Counted from the first letter of the stretch, positions 26,645-35,205 are shown. The stretch: 64,000 bases of DNA from Curtobacterium sp. MCJR17_055 (GCF_003224335.1 NZ_QKLF01000002.1:310001-374000); one strand, 5' to 3'. Notes: generated by a model not told the origin, from the sequence alone. A program made the numbers and translations.

Positions 26645-27625
26645 ATGCAGCGACGCACCCTCGGCCGTACCGGCCGCGACGTATCCGTGATCGGCCTCGG
26701 CACCTGGCAGTTCGGCGGTGACTGGGGTCCGGTGGCCGCGGAGGACGCCTTCGCCGTGATGGACGCCTCCGCCGAGGCCGGCATCACCCTGTTCGACACC
26801 GCCGACGTGTACGGCGACGGCCGCAGCGAGCAGCTCATCGGCCGGTGGATCGCCGCGCATGCCGACGCCGGTGTCACGGTCGCCACGAAGATGGGCCGCC
26901 GGGTGGACCAGGTCCCGTCGAACTACGTGGCCCAGAACTTCCGGCAGTGGGTGGACCGGTCGCGGGAGAACCTGGGCCAGGACACCCTCGACCTCGTCCA
27001 GCTGCACTGCCCGCCGACCGCGGTCTTCGAGGACGACGCGGTCTACGACGCCCTCGACGCGCTGGTCGCCGACGGGTCGATCGCCGCGTACGGCGTCTCC
27101 GTCGAGACCGCCGACCAGGCCCTCACCGCGATCGCCCGACCCGGGGTCGCGAGCGTGCAGATCATCCTCAACGCGTTCCGCCTCAAGCCGCTCGACCGCG
27201 TGCTCCCCGCCGCCCGGGAGGCCGGGGTCGCGATCCTGGCCCGCGTCCCGCTGGCCTCGGGGCTGCTGTCCGGCAAGTACACGACGGACACCACCTTCGC
27301 CCCGGAGGACCACCGCACGTACAACCGCAACGGCGAGGCGTTCGACCAGGGTGAGACGTTCAGCGGCGTCCCGTTCGAGGACGGCGTCCGCGCGGCACAG
27401 GAGTTCGCGGCGGCCCTGCCCGAGGGCGTCAGCGTCCCGCAGGCGGCCCTCGCCTGGGTCGTCGCGCAGGACGGCGTCACGGCGGCGATCCCCGGTGCCC
27501 GCAACGCCGAGCAGGCCCGGTCGAACGCCGAGGCCGGCTCGCTCGAGCTGCCCGCCGACCTCGGGGCGACGGTCCGCGACCTCTACGACCGCTGGTTCCG
27601 CGCCACCGTGCACGAACGCTGGTAG
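26645..27625 (+). CDS. aldo/keto reductase
   Basis: Third aldo/keto reductase, 326 aa, closest in style to the YajO/general stress protein 69 group: MQRRTLGRTGRDVSVIGLGT, LFDTADVYGDGRSEQLIGRW, VATKMGRR and DLVQLHCPP. The catalytic Asp, Tyr, Lys and His are all in place, and IPGARNAEQARSNAEA binds the cofactor. Divergent from the epimerase. It ends at a strong 22-bp-arm palindrome. Substrate unknown. Confidence 0.9.
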   Translation: MQRRTLGRTGRDVSVIGLGTWQFGGDWGPVAAEDAFAVMDASAEAGITLFDTADVYGDGRSEQLIGRWIAAHADAGVTVATKMGRRVDQVPSNYVAQNFRQWVDRSRENLGQDTLDLVQLHCPPTAVFEDDAVYDALDALVADGSIAAYGVSVETADQALTAIARPGVASVQIILNAFRLKPLDRVLPAAREAGVAILARVPLASGLLSGKYTTDTTFAPEDHRTYNRNGEAFDQGETFSGVPFEDGVRAAQEFAAALPEGVSVPQAALAWVVAQDGVTAAIPGARNAEQARSNAEAGSLELPADLGATVRDLYDRWFRATVHERW

Positions 27626-27641
27626 CCGCCGACACGACGAC

Positions 27642-27684
27642 GGACGGGAGGCCCGGCTCACCAGGTGAGTCGGGCCTCCCGTCC
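27642..27684. terminator. GACGGGAGGC-type palindrome, copy 4
   Basis: Arms GGACGGGAGGCCCGgCTCACC and its near-perfect complement ending at 27684 separate convergent genes. The longest stem of the family here. Confidence 0.8.
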
Positions 27685-27713
27685 GTCAGGTCGTGCGACC
27701 GGCAGACCGCGGC

Positions 27714-28208
27714 TCAGGCGCCGCGGACCACCGCACGCGAACCGGCGATGACGGCCGCGTCCTCGGCGACGGCGACCACCGGGTCCGGCAGGACCGTGCC
27801 GACGGCCTTGCGGGCCGCCCAGGCGACGTAGGAACCGACGAGCGCCCCGATCGCGCCGACGATGGCGCCCTCGATCCGCAGGTCCGACTTCCCGGACTTC
27901 GTGGTGGTCCCGAACGCCGCGCCGACGAAGGCGCCGGCGCCGATGCGACCGAGCAGTGCGGGGAGGGCGATGCGGTTCGGGGTCTTCGGCATCTTGTCGC
28001 CGATGATCTCGCCGGCGGCGCCCGCGACGAGCCCGGCGCGGCCGAGCGACGAGTCGAAGGTCTTCCACTTCTGCCAGTCGCCGGACAGGCGCTTGTCGCC
28101 CTGGTGCAGGCCGAGGACGGCGAGCGGGGTGGCCGAGCGGCCTCCGCTGAGGACCCCGAGCAGCAGGGCGCGCGTGAGGGTGCTGGTGGTCCGGCTCTTC
28201 TTGGACAT
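27714..28208 (-). CDS. DUF4126-like membrane protein
   Basis: 164 aa with glycine-rich hydrophobic stretches (LTRALLLGVLSGGRSATPLAV, AGLVAGAAGEIIGDKMP, IEGAIVGAIGALVGSYVAW) matching the DUF4126 family of predicted membrane proteins; GEIIGDKMPKTPNR is the recognisable core. Function is unknown. GGAGACC lies upstream of ATG 28208. It is convergent with the aldo/keto reductase and lies downstream of a MarR regulator on the same strand. Confidence 0.75.
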   Translation of the reverse strand: MSKKSRTTSTLTRALLLGVLSGGRSATPLAVLGLHQGDKRLSGDWQKWKTFDSSLGRAGLVAGAAGEIIGDKMPKTPNRIALPALLGRIGAGAFVGAAFGTTTKSGKSDLRIEGAIVGAIGALVGSYVAWAARKAVGTVLPDPVVAVAEDAAVIAGSRAVVRGA

Positions 28209-28330
28209 GCGGGTGGTCTCCTTCGTTTCCCTGCCGGCGTCGTCGCGGTCCGGACGCCGCCGTGGTGCGGACGTCGGCACGGTGCGGACGTCGGCACGTG
28301 CCCGACGCTACTCAGCGCGGCTGGTGGCGG

Positions 28331-28882
28331 TCAGTGGTGGGCGGGCACGGCGACGGCCACGGCACCGCGAGCGTCGTCCGGGACCACCGCGGCGGCGTCG
28401 TCCATCGCGGCCGTCATCTCGGCGAAGAAGGCGCTCATCTCGGCGATCGTCGTCGGGGAGAGCCGGTCGGCGGCGGCGATCATCCGCGCATGCACCGCGG
28501 TGAGGTTCGACCGCACCGTCTCGTCGCCCGAGTCGGTCGCGACGAGCAGGAACCCGCGGCCGTCGTCGGGGTCGGTCTGCCGGTCGACGTGTCCGGCGGC
28601 GACGAGTCGCTTCACGAGGGCCGTGGTGGACGCGGTCGTGATGCCGAGGTGTGCGGCCAGTCCGGTCGGCTTCACCGCGGTGCCGCGCTGTCGGGCCTGC
28701 AGGAGGAACCGGACGGCGGCCATGTCGGTGGCGCCCATGTGCATGGTGTCGCGCGTGCGCTGGCGCATGGCGACCTCGGCGGAGCGGTAGCGGCGCATGG
28801 CGTTGAGCAGCTCCACGCCGCTCTTCGCCGCACGGTCGGGGTACCAGTACCCGGACTCGTCGTAGGTCCTCGCGTCGACCAT
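28331..28882 (-). CDS. MarR family transcriptional regulator
   Basis: 183-aa winged-helix regulator. Typical elements: MGATDMAAVRFLLQARQRG, LAAHLGITTASTTALVKRLVAAGHVDR (recognition helix) and the wing DRQTDPDDGRGFLLVATDSG, with long N- and C-terminal dimer helices. No redox cysteine is seen in the DNA-binding domain. The DUF4126-like gene 122 bases downstream is one possible target; the divergent upstream region carries tandem repeats but no clear operator. Confidence 0.88.
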   Translation of the reverse strand: MVDARTYDESGYWYPDRAAKSGVELLNAMRRYRSAEVAMRQRTRDTMHMGATDMAAVRFLLQARQRGTAVKPTGLAAHLGITTASTTALVKRLVAAGHVDRQTDPDDGRGFLLVATDSGDETVRSNLTAVHARMIAAADRLSPTTIAEMSAFFAEMTAAMDDAAAVVPDDARGAVAVAVPAHH

Positions 28883-29217
28883 GGCGTCACCTCGTCCTCG
28901 GTTGCGGGCGCAGCCGATCCCAAGCAGTACCAGGACCGGGCGGGCCGGACTCAGCCGGGTCGCAGCGGTGTCCCCCGGTACGGCCGGGCGGGGACGGCTG
29001 ACGCATCGAGACACCCCCGTCAGCGAGCGACACCTCCATCGCCTCGAGACGCCGCCGGAAGTGACGGCGTCCCGGCCAGGCCGAGGCGTCTCGCAGGCAC
29101 ACCGGCGTCTCGCAGGCACACCGGCACCCGCAGGCACGCCGGCGTTCCGCAGGGTCGGGAATGTCCGCGGCGGCCCGCGTGTAGAGATGAACACCCCCGA
29201 ACGAGAAGGAGTCCGCC
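28883..29217. other. intergenic stretch with tandem repeats
   Basis: Between divergent MarR and a 41-aa gene. The only structure seen is the 19-bp tandem repeat at 29085-29154 and scattered GAGACGCC motifs. No coding frame supported. Confidence 0.4.
29085..29154. repeat. 19-bp tandem repeat, about 3.7 copies
   Basis: Two exact units GGCGTCTCGCAGGCACACC (29085-29103, 29104-29122) are followed by two decayed units. Located about 65 bases before the 41-aa gene. Possible regulatory or slippage site. Confidence 0.8.
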
Positions 29218-29343
29218 GTGATCGACGACGACCGCACCCCTGGCCAGCGCGACGACCTCGCCCGCCACCCGCACCTCCACCTGCAGGACGACGACCACGC
29301 GGGCTTCGGCCGCTGGCTCGGCCTCATCAACGCCGGGGACTGA
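29218..29343 (+). CDS. 41-aa hypothetical protein
   Basis: Short gene with a clear AGAAGGAG ribosome site seven bases before a GTG start. The product begins MIDDDRTPGQRDDLARHPHL and is rich in Asp and His (HLHLQDDDHAGFGRWLGL), ending INAGD. The D/H-rich character hints at metal or acid-base sensitivity but no family is known. It is followed by a palindromic terminator, which supports it being a real transcription unit. Confidence 0.55.
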   Translation: MIDDDRTPGQRDDLARHPHLHLQDDDHAGFGRWLGLINAGD

Positions 29344-29393
29344 CCCCGGGCCGGCACGCCGATGCCGGTACCGCAGTACCGGCGGACCCCTTC

Positions 29394-29438
29394 CAGGAGG
29401 CCCGTCACCCGTCCGTCGGACCGGTGACGGGCCTCCTG
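29394..29438. terminator. GACGGGAGGC-type palindrome, copy 5 (variant)
   Basis: CAGGAGGCCCGTCACC pairs with GGTGACGGGCCTCCTG in a perfect 16-bp stem after the 41-aa gene. The outer arms read CAGGAGG rather than CGGGAGG. Confidence 0.7.
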
Positions 29439-29492
29439 TGCGTTGCCCCCGGCGGGCAGCGGGAGGTCGGCCGCCACGGGTACGGTCGGAGC

Positions 29493-30020
29493 GTGCACGG
29501 GGTCGGAGTGGTCGACGAAGCCGGGCGGCTCCGGCTGCTCGGCACCGCGGTGGCGGGTGCTGCGTTCGCGCTCGTCCTCACCATGCTCGTCCTGTCGTCG
29601 TTCCGGACCGCGACCCCGCAGGTGCTCGTGTCCGTCGGCCTCCCCGCCGGAGTGGTCGGGGCCGCGGTGGCCGGCTGGCTGCGGCTCCGGTCCTGGCGTG
29701 CCGAGGGCGGGTACGAGCGCGTGGTGATGGTCGAGCGGTGGGTGACCGACCGGCACGTCCCCGCCGAGGTGCCCGCAGACGTCTGGGTCCCGCGGCTGCA
29801 GGCCCAGGCGGACCAGCAGGTCGGCGGCTGGGGCAAGATCGTGCTCTGCGTCTTCTGGAGCGCGATGACCTGGTCCATGCGTGACCAGCACGGCACGGTG
29901 ATCACCCTGCTGCTCCTCGGCCTCTGGGCCGGACTGGCGCTGTGGAGCGCGCTGTGGGTGATCCCGCGGGCCCGGGTCGCGCGGGACATGCTGCGGCAGG
30001 GCGTCGTCGCGCGGGACTGA
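29493..30020 (+). CDS. membrane protein, 175 aa
   Basis: Unrecognised. GTG start with GGTCGGAG before it; a second GTG five codons later is an alternative. Four membrane segments: LLGTAVAGAAFALVLTMLVL and VLVSVGLPAGVVGAAVAGWL near the N-terminus, then KIVLCVFWSAMTW and VITLLLLGLWAGLALWSALW near the C-terminus, with a hydrophilic middle (about 75-120) and a basic tail. Convergent with a TetR gene. No partner identified. Confidence 0.6.
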   Translation: MHGVGVVDEAGRLRLLGTAVAGAAFALVLTMLVLSSFRTATPQVLVSVGLPAGVVGAAVAGWLRLRSWRAEGGYERVVMVERWVTDRHVPAEVPADVWVPRLQAQADQQVGGWGKIVLCVFWSAMTWSMRDQHGTVITLLLLGLWAGLALWSALWVIPRARVARDMLRQGVVARD

Positions 30021-30058
30021 CGTGGGTACCGCGGTCCCGTGCAGCGACCCTGCGCAGA

Positions 30059-30637
30059 TCAGCCGAGTGCTGCCGTCGCGCTCCGGAGCTCCTGCAGGAC
30101 GTCGAGTGCGTGGCGTGCGAGACCGTCGTCGTCGCTCCGTTCACCCTCGGACCACCGTGCGTAGCCCTGCTTGAACGCGAGGACGCCCATCTCGCTGGCC
30201 AGGTGCGCGGTCGTCTCGGGCACCCCGCGCTCGAGCAGCGCCGTCGTCATCGCGGCGGCCATGCCGACGCTCTTCAGCGCGTCCCGCTCCTGGAGCTCGG
30301 TACTCGCGGCCACGGCGGCCTTGAGTCGGGGGCCGAGCTCCCGGTTCCGCGGCCCCATCTCGCCGGAGGCCCGCTCGAGTCCGGCAGCGACGGCCTCGAG
30401 CGGGCTCGCCTCGGTCGGGGCACCGGCGATGCCCTCGGCGAGCAGACGACTCAGGGTCTCCTGTCCGGCGACGAGCAGTTCGCGCTTGTCCGGGAAGTGC
30501 CGGAAGAAGGTGCTCTTGGTGACGCCGGCGCGCTCGGCGATCTCGGTGACGGTCGTCGCGTCGTAGCCCTGCTCCGTGAACAGGTCCACAGCGGCGATGA
30601 CGAGCCGCTCCCGTGCTCCCGGTTCCCATCGCGCCAT
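30059..30637 (-). CDS. TetR/AcrR family transcriptional regulator
   Basis: 192 aa. HTH: RERLVIAAVDLFTEQGYDAT, VTEIAERAGVTKSTFFRHFPDKREL. The rest is an all-helical ligand domain ending EMGVLAFKQGYARWSEGE. Divergent from an NAD-binding SDR gene; a long perfect inverted repeat between the two starts is the likely operator, so it probably represses itself and the SDR. ATG 30637 is used; another in-frame ATG lies three codons upstream. Confidence 0.92.
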   Translation of the reverse strand: MARWEPGARERLVIAAVDLFTEQGYDATTVTEIAERAGVTKSTFFRHFPDKRELLVAGQETLSRLLAEGIAGAPTEASPLEAVAAGLERASGEMGPRNRELGPRLKAAVAASTELQERDALKSVGMAAAMTTALLERGVPETTAHLASEMGVLAFKQGYARWSEGERSDDDGLARHALDVLQELRSATAALG

Positions 30638-30651
30638 GCCCACCATCCTAC

Positions 30652-30703
30652 TGATGGCACTCTTGTCCCGTCAACGCACTCCGACGGGACAAGAGTGCCG
30701 TCA
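30652..30703. promoter_or_regulatory. long inverted-repeat operator between TetR and SDR genes
   Basis: Perfect 17-bp arms GGCACTCTTGTCCCGTC (30656-30672) and GACGGGACAAGAGTGCC (30683-30699) with a 10-bp spacer, extending to TGA...TCA with one mismatch. Symmetric placement between divergent starts fits a TetR site. Arms this long may hold two dimers. Confidence 0.75.
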
Positions 30704-30750
30704 GCGTCCTATGGTGACGGTACCAACGTCCCATCACTCGAGGAGTCCCC

Positions 30751-31632
30751 ATGCACGTCTTCGTCACGGGCGGAACCGGCACGATCGGCACCGCCGTCGT
30801 CGCCGAGTTGCTCGCCACCGGTCACACCGTCCTCGGCCTCGCCCGGTCGGACGCGTCCGCCGCCACCCTCGAGGCCGCCGGCGCCGAGGTCCTGCGCGGC
30901 TCGCTCACCGACCTCGACGTCCTGGGCGAGGGAGCCACCCGCGCCGACGGCGTCATCAGCCTGGCGTTCAGCCGCGACTACGGTAGCGCCGAGGCACTCG
31001 AGCAGGGCCTCAGCGAGGAGCGCGACGCCATGGCCACGCTCGGTGCAGCACTCATCGAGAGCGGCAAGCCGATCGTCACCGTGTCCGGCACGCCCTGGGT
31101 GGCCGGACGCGCTGCGACCGAGGACGACCCGCTGCCCGTCGAGGGTCCGGTCGCGAGCCGCGCGGTCGCCGTCACCGACCTGCTCGCACTGTCGTCGCAG
31201 GGCGTCCGCGCCTCGGCCGTCCGGATGCCCCGGACCGTTCACGAGGACGGGCAGGGCGGGTTCGCCGGCCTGCTCACCGAGGCCGCGCGTCGGACCGGGA
31301 TCGCGGGGTACCCGGGCGACGGTCAGCAGCGCTGGCCCGCCGTGCACGCGCGGGACGCCGCCTCGCTGTTCCGCATCGCCCTCGAGTCCGCGCCGGCCGG
31401 CACCGCGTGGCACGCCGTCGGTGACGAGGGCGACCGCGTCGTCGACATCGCCACCGTGGTCGGCCGCCGCCTCGGACTCCCCGTGCGGCCCGTGCCGGAC
31501 GAGACGTTCGGTCCCTTCGGGCCGATCTTCGCCATGGACCAGCCGGCGTCGAGCGCGCACACCCGGCAGGCGCTCGGCTGGGAGCCGACGCACCCGGGCC
31601 TCCTCGAGGACCTGGAGGCGCTGCAGCCCTGA
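30751..31632 (+). CDS. NAD(P)-dependent SDR/epimerase-type oxidoreductase
   Basis: 293-aa extended SDR. MHVFVTGGTGTIGTAVVAEL gives the GGxGxxG cofactor site and VLGLARSDASAATLEAAGAE the second strand. Typical active-site YxxxK is absent or degenerate; SRAVAVTDLLAL occupies the region, as in the YwnB/atypical-5-like group that act as stress-linked reductases. GAGGAGT precedes the ATG. Divergent TetR and its operator suggest induction by a small molecule. Confidence 0.85.
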   Translation: MHVFVTGGTGTIGTAVVAELLATGHTVLGLARSDASAATLEAAGAEVLRGSLTDLDVLGEGATRADGVISLAFSRDYGSAEALEQGLSEERDAMATLGAALIESGKPIVTVSGTPWVAGRAATEDDPLPVEGPVASRAVAVTDLLALSSQGVRASAVRMPRTVHEDGQGGFAGLLTEAARRTGIAGYPGDGQQRWPAVHARDAASLFRIALESAPAGTAWHAVGDEGDRVVDIATVVGRRLGLPVRPVPDETFGPFGPIFAMDQPASSAHTRQALGWEPTHPGLLEDLEALQP

Positions 31633-31648
31633 CCGGGCAGGCGACGGA

Positions 31649-31684
31649 CGGGAGGCCCGGTGCCAGCTGGCACCGCGCCTCCCG
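31649..31684. terminator. GACGGGAGGC-type palindrome, copy 6
   Basis: CGGGAGGC...GCCTCCCG with an inner GGTGCCAGCTGGCACC palindrome, between convergent SDR and small membrane protein genes. The inner loop is shared with copies 3 and 7. Confidence 0.75.
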
Positions 31685-31687
31685 CGG

Positions 31688-31885
31688 TCAGCGCCTGGGC
31701 TTCCGGGAGCGGTGACGCGCAACGGTCCCGACGTACATCCCGCTCAGTCCTGTGGCGAGGCTCGAGATCAGCACGCCGATCCACTGTGCGGGAGTCCCCA
31801 CCGTCGCCGCGAAGCACGCCGAACCGGCGACGATCGCTCCGATCGAGACGACGATCGCGAACGTGCGGGTCGTGGATGACGACAT
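31688..31885 (-). CDS. small membrane protein, 65 aa
   Basis: Two membrane helices (FAIVVSIGAIVAGSACFAATV and WIGVLISSLATGLSGMYVGT) and a strongly basic C-terminus (ARHRSRKPRR), implying both ends inside. ATG 31885 follows a very strong AGAGGGGGGAG ribosome site. The gene and its less GC-rich promoter region are bracketed by two near-identical palindromes (31649 and 32027). No family recognised. Confidence 0.65.
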   Translation of the reverse strand: MSSSTTRTFAIVVSIGAIVAGSACFAATVGTPAQWIGVLISSLATGLSGMYVGTVARHRSRKPRR

Positions 31886-32026
31886 CTTCTCCCCCCTCTG
31901 GTCTGTAAGCCGCCCGACGGACGACTCGAGAGGCAACAGTAGTACGGGGACACCAGATTCCACCCGGTGAATATCATGTTGATCACGGTGAAGGGACTGC
32001 GGTCCTGAAGGGTCGGCAGACGACGG

Positions 32027-32064
32027 ACGGGAGGCCCGGTGCCAGCCGGCACCGAGCCTCCCGT
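32027..32064. terminator. GACGGGAGGC-type palindrome, copy 7
   Basis: ACGGGAGGC...GCCTCCCGT around GGTGCCAGCCGGCACC, at the 3' end of the beta-helix protein gene. Almost identical to copy 6, 340 bases away. Confidence 0.7.
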
Positions 32065-32093
32065 TCGTCAGGTGGTCGCGTCGCGACGGCCGG

Positions 32094-33872
32094 TCAGTTG
32101 TAGTTCGCCACCCGGTTCGGCGAGGTGTTGCCGGCGGGCGTCGGGACGGCGCCGCCGACCCCGTTGATGACGCTCGAGATGGTGCCGACGTCACCGAGGG
32201 ACACCGTGACGAGACCGTGCGCCTTCACGCCCGGCGTCTGCGGCACCTCGAACGCCCGGTCCGCGTGCACGGACGGGTTCGTGTTGAAGAAGCAGTAGAC
32301 ACCCCCGCCCCAGATCTCGTGCGTGGTGACGTTCGCCGCGACCTTGTACGCCGCGTACCCCGCTCCGGTCGGGCTCTGCCACGAGGCGTTGTCCGGCACG
32401 TCGTACGGCATCTCGTTCTGGAAGAAGATCGTCTTGCCGTTGTTGCCGTTCCACTGCACTTCGTACTTCTGGTAGTGCTCGACGAAGAGCCCGGTGGCGA
32501 GGACGTCGTTGCCGTTCACCTCGACGCCGGTGGCACCGGTGTTGACCGTCCACCCCGTGGGTGCGCCACCGTGGTCGGCGCGCCACGCCCAGATGTGGTC
32601 GATCAGGGTGTCGTCGGCGTTGACCCGCAGCGAGGTGCTGGCCTTGCCCTGGATGCTCGACCCGACGCGGAAGAAGACGTCCTGGATGCTCTGCGGGTTC
32701 GCCGCGTGGTCGATGTGCGAGTCCGCCGTCCCCAGTCGGATCAGCTGCGTGCTGTTCTGCGTGCCGGCGTCGACGACGAGGTTCGAGACGTTCACACCAG
32801 CGACGTCGTTCGACACCAGGACGGAGTTGCCCTTGGTCGGCACGAGCGTCGGGAAGCCGATGCCGGTCACGACGGTGTTCGCCCGCTGCACGTTGATCGC
32901 CGCGTCGAGCTGGTAGGTGCCCGGGGTGAAGAACAGGTTCAGCCCTTGCGCGAGCGCGCTGTTGATCGTCGCCGCCGTGTCACCCGGGTGCGCGACGTAG
33001 AAGTTCCGCATCGGGATGTCCGTGCCCGCGGTGTTCGGCCAGGTGACACCGCTCGAGTTCTGCCGGAGCGAGGGGACGAACACGTGGTACTTGTTCGACG
33101 AGTCCACGTACAGGTAGGGCTTCTCGCGCGTCGTCGGCGTGGTGGCGAGCGTCGTGTAGCTCTTCGAGAAGTCGTTCGCCGGGGCACCCTGCACTCCCGA
33201 GAACGTCATGTTCCAGTTCCCGCCCTGCCACGAACCGAGCGTGGAGTTGCGGGTGTACCACTGCTGCTGCGACCCCGAGGTGACGGTGCCGTCGACCTTG
33301 CTGTCCGCGATGTAACCGCCGGACGAGTAGCCCTGGCCGCCGTCCTGGTTCGAGGGGCCCATCGTCAGGTTGCCCTTGATGTGCACGCGCCGCATCGGAG
33401 CGGCCTGCGACACGGCCCAGCGGTCGGTACCGCCCTCGGGGACGACCGCGACGTTCTCGACCGACCGCCAGAAGTTCTGCGTGGCGTTCTTCTCGTCGCC
33501 CGCGTTCCACCCGGAGTCCACGTTGACCGCGCCGGTGATGGTGACGTCGTCGGGGCTCTTCCCGAGGCCGGCGACCGTCGTGTAGAAGCCGAGGTTCGCC
33601 CAGACACGGTTGTAGCTGCCCGGCTTGAACAGGAAGACGTGCCGCTGGGACCCGAACTGCGCCGTGGTGCTGCGGAGCTGCGAGGTGAAGGCGGCGTCGA
33701 CGTCGGCCTGGATGGTCGAGGTGGGGGTCGATGGGCTGTAGACCTTGACGTTGCTCCCGAAGTCCGGGGTGTCGCTCGTCGTGACCGCCTGCGCCGAGAT
33801 CGCCGGGACCAGGGCCCCCACGACGCCGGCGCTCACGGCGAGGGCGACGAGACTTCTCATCCGTCGTTGCAT
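32094..33872 (-). CDS. secreted right-handed beta-helix protein
   Basis: 592-aa exported protein. Signal peptide MQRRMRSLVALAVSAGVVGA...ISAQA (about 1-29). The mature part alternates Asn/Thr/Gly-rich strands typical of a pectate-lyase-like beta-helix (NTVVTGIGFPTLVPTKGN, GVNVSNLVVDAGTQ, DTLIDHIWAWRADHGG). It resembles large actinobacterial proteins often named after adenylyl cyclase or GH55-like enzymes; I see no cyclase signature. Likely acts on or binds extracellular polysaccharide. Monocistronic; ribosome site weak. Confidence 0.7.
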   Translation of the reverse strand: MQRRMRSLVALAVSAGVVGALVPAISAQAVTTSDTPDFGSNVKVYSPSTPTSTIQADVDAAFTSQLRSTTAQFGSQRHVFLFKPGSYNRVWANLGFYTTVAGLGKSPDDVTITGAVNVDSGWNAGDEKNATQNFWRSVENVAVVPEGGTDRWAVSQAAPMRRVHIKGNLTMGPSNQDGGQGYSSGGYIADSKVDGTVTSGSQQQWYTRNSTLGSWQGGNWNMTFSGVQGAPANDFSKSYTTLATTPTTREKPYLYVDSSNKYHVFVPSLRQNSSGVTWPNTAGTDIPMRNFYVAHPGDTAATINSALAQGLNLFFTPGTYQLDAAINVQRANTVVTGIGFPTLVPTKGNSVLVSNDVAGVNVSNLVVDAGTQNSTQLIRLGTADSHIDHAANPQSIQDVFFRVGSSIQGKASTSLRVNADDTLIDHIWAWRADHGGAPTGWTVNTGATGVEVNGNDVLATGLFVEHYQKYEVQWNGNNGKTIFFQNEMPYDVPDNASWQSPTGAGYAAYKVAANVTTHEIWGGGVYCFFNTNPSVHADRAFEVPQTPGVKAHGLVTVSLGDVGTISSVINGVGGAVPTPAGNTSPNRVANYN

Positions 33873-34152
33873 GATGCTCGATTCATGACCGGTGCGGCCC
33901 CGTTGCCGCACGGACGCGACGGTAGACCCGATCATGCGCGTTCCGCAGTCGGACGAACGGCGGACAAGCGCGGCGTCCCGGAACGTGTTCGGCCGCCTGA
34001 TCACCACCCGAAGGCGACCAGACGGCCGGGCTCACCACCCTGGGTGAGCGAGCAGGGCGCGGATACCCGGTCCACGCCCCGCGGTCCATCCTGCCCGATC
34101 GCGGAGCGCTCCACCGCCCCCAACTCACGGGGGAGAACGGACGGTTCCCGCG

Positions 34153-35205
34153 TCAGGGTGCCGGAGCGACCGGGATCTCCCAGTAGCTCGGCTGCTCGTA
34201 CTGCTCCGACCACCCCCGCCGCATGCGCGCGGCGGCACGGTCGAACGCCTCCACCGGGTCGGTGTCACCCGTCAGCAGGGCCTGCAGCCGGAGACCGTCG
34301 TACAGGGCGAGCAGCTGCTGTGCGCCCCGCTCCGGGTCCATCGTCGCCGGCTCACGGCCCTCCCGCACGTCCGCGGCGAGTGCCGTGCGGATCGTCTCCC
34401 GGAACTGCCGGTAGGCGGACCGGTAGTAGTCGGCACCGTCGACCGAGGGGTCCGTCGCCGCGGCGAGTGTCGACGCGAGCAGGCGCATCAGTCCCGATTC
34501 CTCGACGTGCGCGGCCAGCAGGGCGTGCATGAACGCCACCGTTCCGCGCTCCGTGATCATCGGGAGCAGGGGTGCCGACACCGCACGCGTCCAGCGCTCC
34601 ACCGTCGCCGCGAGGAGGGCGTGCCGGTTCGGGAACAGCCCCTCGAGCTCGGACACGCTCATGCCGCTGCGCTCGGCCACCGCCTCGATGGAGAAGCTCG
34701 TCGTCCCGCCGTCGTGCAGGACCGCGATCGCGCCGTTCACGGCGCGGGTGCGCGGGACCTCGTCGTCGGCCGCGTTCTGGTTCGTCAGCGGCGCGAGCGG
34801 GTGCTTGCGGAACCACTCGAGCAGGGCGCGGGCCCGCGAGGCCCCGAACTCGGCGTCGCTCGGCCGCTGCGCCTCGAACAGGTCGCTGAAGCCCGGGACC
34901 TCGCGCATGAGCGGGTCGAGGGGCTGGAACGCCATGGACCAGTCCGGGAAGGAGCGCTGCTGCACCGGGTCGTCGCAGAGCACCCGGACGTTGGTGTGCC
35001 GGGGGTCCAGGCGGATCTGCTCGAAGCGCTGGTGGACGACGTCGTCCTCGCCCTCGATGATGCCGATGCAGTTGCTGTCGCGGTGCGCGAGCATGCCGGT
35101 GATGCCGAGGCGCGTGTTCTTCTCGCGTCCGACCGCCAGGATCTGCGCGAGTTCGGAGTCCGAGATCGGTCGGGTCTGCGTGCTGGTGTAGACGAGTGTG
35201 CGCAC
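34153..35205 (-). CDS. BLUF domain - TetR-like HTH fusion regulator
   Basis: 350 aa, GTG start after GGGAGG. Residues 1-95 form a BLUF flavin domain: Y6, N30, and W89-x-M91 (FPDWSMAF) match the conserved Tyr, Asn, Trp and Met. The essential photochemical Gln, expected in the FxQxLEG strand, is Gly48 in CIGIIEG. Residues about 150-205 are a TetR HTH (TSFSIEAVAERSGMSVSELE, then FPNRHALLAATVERW), followed by a helical ligand/dimer domain. It would couple flavin or light state to DNA binding. Flanked by two secreted-protein genes. Without Gln, normal BLUF photocycling is doubtful. Confidence 0.82.
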   Translation of the reverse strand: MRTLVYTSTQTRPISDSELAQILAVGREKNTRLGITGMLAHRDSNCIGIIEGEDDVVHQRFEQIRLDPRHTNVRVLCDDPVQQRSFPDWSMAFQPLDPLMREVPGFSDLFEAQRPSDAEFGASRARALLEWFRKHPLAPLTNQNAADDEVPRTRAVNGAIAVLHDGGTTSFSIEAVAERSGMSVSELEGLFPNRHALLAATVERWTRAVSAPLLPMITERGTVAFMHALLAAHVEESGLMRLLASTLAAATDPSVDGADYYRSAYRQFRETIRTALAADVREGREPATMDPERGAQQLLALYDGLRLQALLTGDTDPVEAFDRAAARMRRGWSEQYEQPSYWEIPVAPAP

